The notes beneath the pieces were generated by a model, which worked only from the letters and a program-made list of their open reading frames with translations, did no database searches and was not told where the DNA came from. 25,442 nt of DNA from a virus. Position 1 is the first letter of the stretch. Each line of letters opens with the position of its first letter. Shown piece after piece: positions 17,481 through 24,087 of the stretch. Position numbers and translations under genes: made by a program. The DNA lies in the IMG/VR virus record IMGVR_UViG_3300046459_000564, positions 1-25,442 of that record. One strand, written 5' to 3'.

Positions 17481-17765
17481 GTAACCCAGGCTGGTGAAGA
17501 CTTAATTTGTGTTGGGACCCTGGAAAAACAATGAATAAAACCAGGGATGAATCAGAAAGGGCCTGGAGGGGAGATTGGTCGGGGGAGAGTGACTTCTTCC
17601 ACTCATTCATCGGCACAATTGCCGGTGTCCTAGATTTTGGACGACCCCCCGGTAAATTATTTGGTTGTGTTCATAATTGATAAAAGTTGGTGGACACTAT
17701 CGCGGCCCTGGCGTCCGACTGTCGGAGGGCTATTTACGGGCAGTAACGCCCGGCCCGAATTATTG
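17481..17765 (-). other. 285-bp non-coding stretch with small hairpins
   Basis: I see no convincing gene. Structures: CCCTGG/CCAGGG pair (17518-17523 with 17541-17546), CGGCA/TGCCG hairpin (17611-17624), CCGAC/GTCGG palindrome (17717-17727), CGGGC/GCCCG hairpin (17738-17753), and a resolvase-site-like sequence at 17668-17696. It lies downstream of the recombinase and is a natural place for an attachment or resolution site. Confidence 0.5.
17668..17696. other. Candidate serine-recombinase crossover site
   Basis: 29 bp with imperfectly inverted ends, TGTTC at one side and GGACA at the other (TGTCC on the other strand), and an AT-rich centre containing AATTGATAAAA. The end pattern and length resemble resolvase site I sequences (TGTC to GAAC, about 28 bp). 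It lies about 370 bp beyond the recombinase stop. Only a visual match, with no second copy found. Confidence 0.25.
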
Positions 17766-17862
17766 CTGCTGTTCCAGGACTCGAACCTGGGGCGGGTAAA
17801 CAAGTGGCGACCTGTTTATTCGTCTATCGCCAATCATCATTAGACCACTCTGACAAACAGCA
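17766..17862 (-). tRNA. Class-II-sized tRNA-like gene, anticodon not assignable
   Basis: Seven perfect acceptor pairs (TGCTGTT/AACAGCA) with a G discriminator and a perfect T arm (CCAGG-TTCGAGT-CCTGG) frame 65 nt. Inside, a 3-bp TCA/TGA D-like stem with AGTGGTC loop is visible. The rest can fold two exclusive ways: a variable-arm-like hairpin AAACAGG/CTTGTTT, or a stem TGGCGA/TCGCCA with a 16-nt loop. Neither gives a standard 7-nt anticodon loop with T33. No CCA is encoded. Total 97 nt, fitting a Leu/Ser type or a degenerate copy. It starts 11 nt after the Cys-rich gene. Confidence 0.5.
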
Positions 17863-17872
17863 ACAAATTGGT

Positions 17873-18052
17873 TCACTTTCCGCATTTTCCGCCGCAGCAC
17901 TTGCCGCCGTTCTTGTGCTCGGGGCTCTTGCCGTTGGTGATGCGGGCCAGCCGGAGCGTAGCCTCGTCCCGACGACGTTGGTTGGCGGTTTCAACCGCGG
18001 GACTGAATTTGCTACCCTTCGGGGCGGCTTCGTAAGTAAATGATAAGTTCAT
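17873..18052 (-). CDS. 59-residue basic protein with a C-terminal Cys cluster
   Basis: MNLSFTYEAAPKGSKFSPAV begins the frame; a basic helix follows (QRRRDEATLRLARI), and it ends GGKCCGGKCGK, a C-C-x3-C knot that could bind metal. Short but well formed: it fills the gap between recombinase and tRNA-like element, and starts 12 nt after the recombinase stop. No family recognised. A small DNA-binding partner of the recombinase (directionality factor or regulator) is an idea from position and charge alone. Confidence 0.65.
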   Translation of the reverse strand: MNLSFTYEAAPKGSKFSPAVETANQRRRDEATLRLARITNGKSPEHKNGGKCCGGKCGK

Positions 18053-18063
18053 AGTGGGTTTGA

Positions 18064-18792
18064 CTATTGTTTTCGTTTTGCGTTCAAAATAATTGTGCGC
18101 ACGTTTTGCTCGGTCCAGTGCTTGCCGGACCGCGTGCGGGAGTCCATGATGTTCAGCAGCCGCGCTATTTCGCGGTAGTTTTTGGGGTGGTCGGCGTGGT
18201 CGTCGTCCCTGCCCGGTTCTCCATTATGCCAGTCCAGCATGAGTTTGAGCAATGCCGCCTCGGGCTTGAAAAAACCGTAAGGTTTAACGCCTTCCACGTT
18301 CATCTTGCCCGCGGCCTTGAGCCGGTCCTTGGCGCTGCGCAGTTTGCGCACCAGGACGGACTTCTCCCATTCCGCCAGCGCGCCCATGATTTGTCGAATG
18401 AGCACGCGCGTGGGGTCACCGCCGTCGGCTGCCATGTCCGTCAGGTTGCCCTGGTCGGCGCTGAAAACTTTGATGCCTCGGGTCCGACACTCTTTCAGGA
18501 GTAGTTCGGAGACCATCAGGTCGCGCGCGAGTCGGTCCATCCGCTCGACGACGATTGCTTCGAGGGGTTCCCCGCCGTTCTGCTTGCTCCAGGATACTAT
18601 CTCCAGGGCAGCCGAAAACATCGGTCGGTCGATGCCCTCCACGGTTCCAGAAACGCCTTCCTCCCGAAACTCTCGGTGGTTGGTGAGCTTGTGGATTCGG
18701 CAGAAGTCCTCAATAACCCTGTCCTGTCGGTCGAAGCCGTCGCCCGCGATTTGGGTCGCGCCGCTTACTCGTAGATAACTCACTACATTCAT
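18064..18792 (-). CDS. Serine recombinase (resolvase/invertase type)
   Basis: 242 residues from the ATG at 18792 (MNVVSYLRVSG). A TTG-initiated extension to 18825 is open but unlikely. Catalytic Ser in YLRVSG at about residue 10, the E-G-V-S-G loop, VERMDRLARDL with the conserved Arg/Asp pair near 92-102, and a long E helix (IMGALAEWEKSVLVRKLRSAKDRLKAAGK). A C-terminal winged/helix-turn-helix-like part follows (YREIARLLNIMDSRTRSGKHWTEQNVRTII). Size matches resolvase/invertase with a small extra C-terminal domain, shorter than large serine integrases (400+). Possible jobs: multimer resolution, fibre-segment inversion, or integration. It follows a GT4 glycosyltransferase and a collagen-like fibre. 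Confidence 0.9.
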   Translation of the reverse strand: MNVVSYLRVSGATQIAGDGFDRQDRVIEDFCRIHKLTNHREFREEGVSGTVEGIDRPMFSAALEIVSWSKQNGGEPLEAIVVERMDRLARDLMVSELLLKECRTRGIKVFSADQGNLTDMAADGGDPTRVLIRQIMGALAEWEKSVLVRKLRSAKDRLKAAGKMNVEGVKPYGFFKPEAALLKLMLDWHNGEPGRDDDHADHPKNYREIARLLNIMDSRTRSGKHWTEQNVRTIILNAKRKQ

Positions 18793-18835
18793 GTGGGAAG
18801 GTAACACGGGCTGCGGGATAATCAAGTCCGTATTT

Positions 18836-19894
18836 CTACTGGGAGTTCCATCCGTGTTCCCACAGAAGCTCCAGCCGCTTGAAATAGTGGTCGTATTGCT
18901 TGGCTACCTGCGGAATTGAATACAGCCGGACGGCACGCTCGCGGATGTATTCGCAATCCAGGTATTTCGCCACGCGCAGCGCACTCACAAACTCGCCCAG
19001 GTAATTGCATCGAAAGCCGGAGCGCCCGTGGTCCACGGTCTCGGTGAAGCCTCCGAAGTCCGTGGAAATGACCGGGGTGCCGCACATCTGTGCCTCGACT
19101 GCCACGCTGCCGAAGGGCTCAATGTATTGCGTCGGACACAGTAGCGCAGTTGCGCGGCTCATGTATTCGTTTCGCTCCGCGTTGCACAGCGGTCCGAGAT
19201 ACTCCGCGCCGTGGGTGACCAGGCTCGTGTCCCCGTGGCCGATGACCTTGAGCGGGATGCCCGCGGCGTGTGCGGCCTGGCACGCAATGGCGATTCCCTT
19301 GCGGGGTGTTAGCCGCCCCACATACAGCGCGAATCTTTCCTTGTTGAATCGCTCCCGGAACTGAAAATCGCTCTCGTCGAAGAACAGAGGTATCACGTCG
19401 TCGAAAAATCGTCCTTCCCAACTGTCCTGGAACCCGTGCGTGCAGTGCCGCCACGCGTGGCTTTCATACACCCGATACGGTGCGTAGCTGCCGACGTAGC
19501 CAATGGAGTATTCGAGCGCCAGACAGTCCGGGTGAGCCTCTGTTACGGACTGCTGGCTGCGCCCTCCGATGGTGCAGATTATATCCCGAGGTTGTTTTCG
19601 CTTCGCGATGGCAGACACCATCCGAGGATTGCACAGCGCCCACAGCGCCGGGGAATTATCCGTGGCGGCATATTGGTATTGCGTGTTGCCAAGAAGAACC
19701 CGCTGTTCTTCCTCGGAAATACACGACACGAATTCCGAGCAGGGCGCTTCGTTGTGCTCCGCGCCGTAAAGAAAAACGGTGTGATTCAGGTGCCGCAGCA
19801 GTTTGGCGAAACGAATCGTGGCCTGGGTAAAGCCGCATAGTTCGTATTTGCTGGTGGTTTGGGTGGTCGGTAGGGCGAGCAGGTGAATACTCAT
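18836..19894 (-). CDS. GT4-family glycosyltransferase (GT-B fold)
   Basis: 352 residues. C-terminal GT-B domain is clear: FALYVGRLTPRKGI at about 188-201, LKVIGHGD at 215-222, and the E-x7-E motif EPFGSVAVEAQMCGTPVIST (259-278) with Glu259 and Glu267. N-terminal domain begins MSIHLLALPTTQTT and contains the acceptor-binding half. Retaining enzymes of this family use nucleotide-activated sugars (UDP- or GDP-). It lies 1 nt after the stop of a GPT collagen-like fibre gene (TGA-C-ATG), so enzyme and fibre are translationally linked, which suggests the fibre as acceptor. No signal peptide; cytoplasmic. Confidence 0.92.
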   Translation of the reverse strand: MSIHLLALPTTQTTSKYELCGFTQATIRFAKLLRHLNHTVFLYGAEHNEAPCSEFVSCISEEEQRVLLGNTQYQYAATDNSPALWALCNPRMVSAIAKRKQPRDIICTIGGRSQQSVTEAHPDCLALEYSIGYVGSYAPYRVYESHAWRHCTHGFQDSWEGRFFDDVIPLFFDESDFQFRERFNKERFALYVGRLTPRKGIAIACQAAHAAGIPLKVIGHGDTSLVTHGAEYLGPLCNAERNEYMSRATALLCPTQYIEPFGSVAVEAQMCGTPVISTDFGGFTETVDHGRSGFRCNYLGEFVSALRVAKYLDCEYIRERAVRLYSIPQVAKQYDHYFKRLELLWEHGWNSQ

Positions 19895-19895
19895 G

Positions 19896-20660
19896 TCAGG
19901 TTATGTTGATTGCCTCCGAAGAAATTGATTGGAAAGTCCAGACTCCGGCGGCACCTGGATTAACAGATAGCCCTACCTTGGTGCTGGCGGGAGTTACATC
20001 GAAGCCGGTGGAAAGGGATTGCAGCACCTGGGCCGTGGGCACATTTTGAAAACCGGAGGACCCGTTACGGTGGTTCGCTATGACGGAGCCCTGGACGACG
20101 GTGCTTGCGCCAGTCGCCCGGACGATGCCCTCCACATCCCAACACCCGGTGTCGGTTGCCGCGGTTTGCGCAACGCCCGTGAACGAGCACCGACTAACAT
20201 CCGTAACCGTAGCGCCGGTTCCAAACCGCATTGAAAAGATTGGACCTGCCACTCCGGTAGCGGTCTTCGTGGCCGTGATGCGCCACCGGACGGTGGTGCC
20301 GATTTTGACGTGCCCGGAGATAGCCAGGTCGGAGTTGGTCAGATACGTGTCGGTGGCGTTCGCGGTTACGTCAGTGACGTTAGCGTTAGCCAGGGTAGGA
20401 CCGGCAGCGCCAGTCGGTCCGGTGGGTCCGGTGGGTCCAGTCGGTCCAGTGGGACCGGCTGCCCCAGTTCCTCCGGTTGGCCCGGTCGGACCGGTAGGAC
20501 CCGATGCTCCGGTTCCGCCAGTCGGTCCTGTAGGACCAGTAGGTCCGGCTGCTCCAGAAGCGCCGGTGCCCCCGGTAGGCCCGGTTGGTCCGGTCGGACC
20601 TGATGCGCCGGTGCCTCCCGTGGGTCCTGTTGGTCCTGTTGGTCCTGGGTTTCGTAGCAT
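19896..20660 (-). CDS. Collagen-like fibre protein with C-terminal beta domain
   Basis: 254 residues. After MLRNP a Gly-Pro-Thr tract runs to about residue 88, built from [16 protein letters not shown]-type units and ending [20 protein letters not shown]. The remaining 165 residues form a beta-rich domain ([47 protein letters not shown]), resembling phage/viral jelly-roll fibre heads. Two Cys are present. Start follows the upstream gene by 2 nt after TAA, with GGAAGG as a possible Shine-Dalgarno. The GPT triplets match those of the fibre at 1-1560. Likely a virion surface fibre; glycosylation by the neighbouring GT4 enzyme is inferred. Confidence 0.85.
   Translation of the reverse strand: MLRNPGPTGPTGPTGGTGASGPTGPTGPTGGTGASGAAGPTGPTGPTGGTGASGPTGPTGPTGGTGAAGPTGPTGPTGPTGPTGAAGPTLANANVTDVTANATDTYLTNSDLAISGHVKIGTTVRWRITATKTATGVAGPIFSMRFGTGATVTDVSRCSFTGVAQTAATDTGCWDVEGIVRATGASTVVQGSVIANHRNGSSGFQNVPTAQVLQSLSTGFDVTPASTKVGLSVNPGAAGVWTFQSISSEAINIT
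20396..20650 (-). repeat. Gly-Pro-Thr collagen-coding repeat tract
   Basis: About 28 triplets, mostly G-P-T with G-G-T and G-A-S/G-A-A variants in a higher-order cycle of five to six triplets. Repeats in the same orientation as those at 316-600 and 1282-1450 could permit recombination between fibre genes. Confidence 0.85.
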
Positions 20661-20662
20661 GG

Positions 20663-21928
20663 TTATCCTTCCTTGGCGGTATACGGACTGCTAGTGCTGG
20701 CGCTTATGACATTCATGGCTTCTGTCGTGATGTAGTTGCCTTCCAGTTCGTAGCTGCCATTAGGCTTAATAAGTATACTAGGCTGTGCCGCCGTGGCGGC
20801 AGTAGTAAAATTTATCCACTTATCTTCGGTGCTGACATTCTCGAAAAGAAGATATTTACGTGCAGTGTTAGCCGCCATAACTTGCTGACTGACGCCGCCG
20901 GTGGCCACTGTGCCGGAGCGGTCCGTAAGAGTTCCACGCTGGGCCGTATTTATGGTGCGTAGGTTGCCGCTCAGGTCCTCGCTCAAAGCTACTTGAAAAG
21001 TTTCGGTCCACGTAGGCGATGCGGCATTAGCCACGGCTGGCAACACCCCCAAATTCGTAGCGCCAGGCACTACGGAATTATTCGACTTATTTCCCGCTGA
21101 AGTCTGGGTCCCGCTGGGAATGTTGCGGGTGATAAGCCCTATGTCGGAAGCAATCGGGGCCGTGTTTGAAGCTGTGGCTCCGCACACCGAAAAATACCTG
21201 AAAATTGTTTGTAGGTTGAACCCCGTCATCGGGGTCGAACCGTTGAACACCGTGACTTTGAAATATCTCGCTAGCGGGGGAAAGTGCAACTCAGAAATGT
21301 TAGCTGCGGTAATCGTCGTGGTCGGACCGAAGAAAAAGGTTACGTTGTCATTTGAAAAAGAAACAACGACAGTGGCGGTGCCCGCGAAGGGAGACGACCC
21401 CGCATATATACTAACAGCGGCGTAGCCTAGAATGTCTTCGGAAGTTCCTGTGAAGGTGCCGAAGGCTCCTAGTGGGGTGCTAGACGAATTGGCAGCCGAT
21501 ATAACCCCGGTAGTTGATACCGGCTGCGTTGCCGGAAAGTTGCTGACGGAGACCGGGATGGTGCTCTGGTCGGAAGCAATGACGACCGGTATACTGTTAG
21601 CGCTTGTCTTCGAGCCGACAGTGGGTGCTGAACTGCCAAGCCACGACTGAACGTCTACCTCCTGGGTGCCGCACGGAATGTTACGCACCACGAGTCCGAA
21701 GTCATTGACAGCCGGGCACGAATCTAGGACCGTAGCCCGATTATCGGACGCACTGTCTTTGATTTCTACTGCGCCGATTTCAATATCGCCGGGCTCGACG
21801 ATGACCGGCAGCGGAACCGGGATGCCGCCCCCGCCGCCGGTGATAAGCGACTTGAGGCGCAGCAGTATCTTCCGGAGCAGATTGTTGTCCGTGTCGCCTG
21901 GGCGGGGGTCCTGTTCGTCAAGGGCCAT
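20663..21928 (-). CDS. Virion structural protein with N-terminal RPGDT helix and internal repeats
   Basis: 421 residues. N terminus [20 protein letters not shown] then [15 protein letters not shown] is the motif shared with the peptide at 3596-3691, followed by a Pro-rich linker. Two internal repeats: [15 protein letters not shown] (about 75-89) and [15 protein letters not shown] (near 263-277), each before a TVG- or SAG-type segment. A segment [21 protein letters not shown] is widespread in phage tail/baseplate proteins. The C terminus ([20 protein letters not shown]) matches a beta-sandwich block common in phage neck or fibre proteins, ending PYTAKEG. Likely a tail or fibre-base adaptor. 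It overlaps the preceding small gene by 11 bp. Confidence 0.8.
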   Translation of the reverse strand: MALDEQDPRPGDTDNNLLRKILLRLKSLITGGGGGIPVPLPVIVEPGDIEIGAVEIKDSASDNRATVLDSCPAVNDFGLVVRNIPCGTQEVDVQSWLGSSAPTVGSKTSANSIPVVIASDQSTIPVSVSNFPATQPVSTTGVISAANSSSTPLGAFGTFTGTSEDILGYAAVSIYAGSSPFAGTATVVVSFSNDNVTFFFGPTTTITAANISELHFPPLARYFKVTVFNGSTPMTGFNLQTIFRYFSVCGATASNTAPIASDIGLITRNIPSGTQTSAGNKSNNSVVPGATNLGVLPAVANAASPTWTETFQVALSEDLSGNLRTINTAQRGTLTDRSGTVATGGVSQQVMAANTARKYLLFENVSTEDKWINFTTAATAAQPSILIKPNGSYELEGNYITTEAMNVISASTSSPYTAKEG

Positions 21929-22106
21929 AGAAAAGTCTCGCGGTGCGATGCAGTCTGCGACGAAGCCTGTTACGAAACCCGATTGCTTTGCCGAGCGTCA
22001 GTCTGCGCACTCGCACTCGGGTGCAGCGGGTGTCGGAGTTGAGTAGGTCAACAATCGACTCCAGCACTACCGCGTGCGGCTCCGGCGCGTTAGGGAGCGA
22101 GGGCAC
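21918..22106 (-). CDS. Small basic hypothetical protein
   Basis: 62 residues, GTG start. It begins MPSLPNAPEPHAVVLESIVDLLNS, and the second half is strongly basic (CTRVRVRRLTLGKAIGFRNRLRRRLHR). It overlaps the upstream gene by 17 bp and the downstream gene by 11 bp, and would close an otherwise 160-bp empty gap in a tightly packed operon. No family recognised. The alternative is a non-coding spacer; composition and overlap pattern favour a gene. Confidence 0.5.
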   Translation of the reverse strand: MPSLPNAPEPHAVVLESIVDLLNSDTRCTRVRVRRLTLGKAIGFRNRLRRRLHRTARLFYGP

Positions 22107-22374
22107 CGGTCGGAGTAGCCGCCAGCGTCCCGCCGGTAGCGTCGCTGTTCAGGGCGATGAGCAGCCGGATGAAAGTGCGAATGGGCTCGTCCCGGAACGC
22201 GGTGCGGATGTCAACGCCGCGAACGCCGCAGCTACACGGGAAACCGGACGTGTTGCCGAAGATAATTGCGAGTTGGTCCACGACTTCCGCGGGGATGGGC
22301 AGGTCGTGGTTCCCTTGCAGATAATCCGCGAGGGCTTGCAGTTTGGTGCTTTGCGCTGTAGTGAGAATGGCCAT
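22090..22374 (-). CDS. Hypothetical small protein at the head of the fibre operon
   Basis: 94 residues. Begins MAILTTAQSTKLQALADYLQ, mostly helical, with a C-S-C pair (GFPCSCGVRG) near residue 48 and a hydrophobic helix IRTFIRLLIALN. Low-complexity Ala/Thr/Gly tail. Not recognised. Copy D of the promoter-like element lies about 20 nt upstream of its ATG, so this is the first gene of a unit running through the structural protein, the collagen-like fibre, the GT4 enzyme and the recombinase. Confidence 0.7.
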   Translation of the reverse strand: MAILTTAQSTKLQALADYLQGNHDLPIPAEVVDQLAIIFGNTSGFPCSCGVRGVDIRTAFRDEPIRTFIRLLIALNSDATGGTLAATPTGALAP

Positions 22375-22394
22375 AAATTTCGTGTTGTGTTACC

Positions 22395-22410
22395 GTCAGT
22401 ATACAGTGTG
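22395..22410 (-). promoter_or_regulatory. Candidate phage promoter element, copy D
   Basis: CACACTGTATACTGAC on the minus strand, 3 nt after the stop of the protease gene. It keeps CACACTGT and GA but has TATACT where copies A-C have TTTAGA/TTTAGT. TATACT is also a fair -10 hexamer. No -35 match at 17 bp. Confidence 0.5.
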
Positions 22411-22413
22411 GGT

Positions 22414-23226
22414 TTAGTGGATGCGCCGCAAGGGCGGAGTTGGAGATTTCTTGTCCGGCAGGTGCAGAATCGTTTTCAACTCAGCATCGAGCACCGGCAC
22501 CACTACCCTGGCACTATCGGCCAGCGCAGCCAGCGCGCCATCGCCGGGGCAGCCATATCCGTCCACCGCAAATTGCACCCTGTGCCGGGCCGCGAACATA
22601 CGCACGGCGCGCACCGGGACGAAAAACTCTACCCCCGGCTGGTTATTGCCGACAGTGACGCCGATGACGCCGCCGTCAGAAAAGACTGGTCCTCCGGACG
22701 CGCCGGGCACTACGACAGCGCTCATTTGGTCCACCGGCCCGGACCAGGGCCAGCCAGCGACATGCACCCCGACTTGGGACACGATGCCGGAGGTAATGCT
22801 GCCGTCGAAAACTTCACCCCGAAAATTGCCGACGATGAACACCGGCGCACCGACGGCGTCCCACTCTTCACGAGCAAAACGCACGGGCTCGAAGTATCCC
22901 GGCGGCACGTCGATACTGAGTAGGGCCAAATCCAGGTCGGAATCCCGCGCGATAACGGTAGCGGTGAACTTGCACTCGCCCACCTTACGGCCCTCGAACC
23001 GAACCAGCTTTACGGCACTGACCTCGTTGAACCCTTCGACAACGTGGTTCGCCGTCCAGAGAAAAGTGCGGGGTTTCCCGAAGGGGTTGGTTCTCTGCAC
23101 CGCGAACGCACTACCCTGGCCCGCGCTGGTCTTTAGCAGCGCGGTGGAATTCTGCGCGTCGGTGTATTTGTTCGGCACCGAGCACGCCGTTAGCAGGAGG
23201 GCCAATAGAAAAACTAACTTTTTCAT
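22414..23226 (-). CDS. Trypsin-like serine protease lipoprotein
   Basis: 270 residues. MKKLVFLLALLLTAC is a type II signal peptide with lipobox LTAC, lipidated Cys15. Protease domain: FLWTANHVVEG with His61, DSDLDLALL with Asp99, and VPGASGGPVFSDGGVIGV with Ser177, the full His-Asp-Ser triad in HtrA/trypsin order. No PDZ domain follows; the tail is Pro/Lys/Arg-rich. Predicted to be anchored in the outer or inner membrane facing the periplasm. Its TGA is followed by copy D of the promoter element, and its ATG overlaps the stop of the secreted protein gene as ATGA. Possible roles: virion-associated protease, host-envelope modification or superinfection control. Unusual cargo for a phage. Confidence 0.9.
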   Translation of the reverse strand: MKKLVFLLALLLTACSVPNKYTDAQNSTALLKTSAGQGSAFAVQRTNPFGKPRTFLWTANHVVEGFNEVSAVKLVRFEGRKVGECKFTATVIARDSDLDLALLSIDVPPGYFEPVRFAREEWDAVGAPVFIVGNFRGEVFDGSITSGIVSQVGVHVAGWPWSGPVDQMSAVVVPGASGGPVFSDGGVIGVTVGNNQPGVEFFVPVRAVRMFAARHRVQFAVDGYGCPGDGALAALADSARVVVPVLDAELKTILHLPDKKSPTPPLRRIH

Positions 23227-23609
23227 CGCGGGTGTTTGAGCCGGAGAGGAAGCCGATTGCGCAAATCCGGAGAGGGCGCAAAGGTTTCTACCGGCCAGAA
23301 ACGATACGCCGACGGATACCGCGCGGCCAGGTTGACGAAGGCCCCGAGCAACGGAGGGTTCGCGGGGTTATCGAACACCACCAGGTCCCCGGTGCTTCTC
23401 CAGGTAGTTCCCAGGTCGTGCGACACTTGCAGGTCGAACACACCGAGGAATGGCGGCGCGGGAAAAGAATACTCGTAAATCGGACCGAAGTCCGGGTCAA
23501 CGTAAATCAGGTCCGAGTTGTATTGCGTGACCAAGTAGATTGGGAAAGATGCCGACTTTGCGCTAACGCAGAGCAGCAGCGAAAAAAGGATTGCGAGGAA
23601 GAACTTCAT
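23223..23609 (-). CDS. Secreted hypothetical protein
   Basis: 128 residues. MKFFLAILFSLLLCVSAKSA is a Sec signal peptide, cleavage likely near residues 19-21. The mature part is aromatic- and Pro-rich (YEYSFPAPPFLGVFDL, DLGTTWRSTGDLVVF), suggesting a beta-sandwich exported to the periplasm or surface. Not recognised. It is paired by an ATGA overlap with the serine protease lipoprotein, so it could be the protease substrate, inhibitor or partner. It starts 4 nt after the small membrane gene; no Shine-Dalgarno is evident. Confidence 0.75.
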   Translation of the reverse strand: MKFFLAILFSLLLCVSAKSASFPIYLVTQYNSDLIYVDPDFGPIYEYSFPAPPFLGVFDLQVSHDLGTTWRSTGDLVVFDNPANPPLLGAFVNLAARYPSAYRFWPVETFAPSPDLRNRLPLRLKHPR

Positions 23610-23613
23610 AACG

Positions 23614-23916
23614 TTAGGCCACTGGAGGCGGTGTCGAAATGGCGCTGTTCAGAGCGGCAGCTACCGAGCCCACCAAGTCCGTTTGATGTTGCACCGCGTC
23701 CGCCTGGGCCTGAACGTCTGCCTCCGCAATGCCGGTGGGCTTGGCCTTCAACGCCGCGATGACCAGGTCCCCCGTGGCCGAAAGAGTTTGTGTCACACCG
23801 GCGAGAGCCAGCGTGTTCGCCTGAAGATTTGCAAGAGCGCCCATGATTTGTTTCCTTTGTTTGTTGTTTCGCCAAAGCACCCACACCATCGCGAGAAGCA
23901 TCAGCCAGTTGTCCAT
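23614..23916 (-). CDS. Small membrane-anchored protein
   Basis: 100 residues from the ATG at 23916 (MDNWLMLLAMVWVLWRNNKQ); a GTG at 23922 would add two residues. One N-terminal hydrophobic helix (about 4-16) with basic flank, then an Ala/Gln/Leu-rich heptad-like region (QIMGALANLQANTLALAGVTQTL, EADVQAQADAVQHQTDLVGSVAAAL) likely to form a coiled coil. This looks like holin-associated or fibre-anchoring small proteins of phages, without a confident family. Promoter-like copy E lies just upstream (2 nt). Confidence 0.65.
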   Translation of the reverse strand: MDNWLMLLAMVWVLWRNNKQRKQIMGALANLQANTLALAGVTQTLSATGDLVIAALKAKPTGIAEADVQAQADAVQHQTDLVGSVAAALNSAISTPPPVA

Positions 23917-23918
23917 GT

Positions 23919-23933
23919 TCACAGATACAGTGC
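23919..23933 (-). promoter_or_regulatory. Candidate phage promoter element, copy E
   Basis: GCACTGTATCTGTGA on the minus strand, the weakest match to copies A-D (keeps CACTGT and GA). Ends 2 nt before the ATG at 23916, the same near-leaderless geometry as copies A and B. Confidence 0.4.
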
Positions 23934-23977
23934 GGACTCAGAGCCCCGATGTCCGACTTTTATTTTCAAAAAAAATT

Positions 23978-24070
23978 GGCCCCGGTCACGGGAATTGCAC
24001 CCATTGTTCAGCCTCACCGATTCGCCGCGTCCGGCACACTCGGGTCGATGGCTTTGCGCATAGCACCGGG
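23978..24070 (-). other. Degenerate tRNA-like segment downstream of tRNA-Ile
   Basis: Ends pair as an acceptor stem (CCCGGT/ACCGGG, six pairs plus a G-G) with a G discriminator and an encoded CCA. Next to it, CCCGT and TGCAATT look like a T arm, but the 5' side AATGG pairs poorly (three of five). I cannot find a proper anticodon arm; the internal 65 nt contain a GCC/GGC stem only. It lies 17 nt after the Ile gene and may be a decaying or insertion-bearing tRNA. Confidence 0.35.
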
Positions 24071-24087
24071 ATTTCAGAAAAAATTAG

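Noticed and set aside
17305-17616. 103-codon minus-strand frame
   Set aside because: It runs through the strong terminator, promoter-like element and the whole tRNA with CAT anticodon, so it cannot be a real gene.
18793-18825. TTG start extending the recombinase by 11 residues
   Set aside because: The ATG at 18792 places the catalytic YLRVSG at the usual distance from the N terminus.
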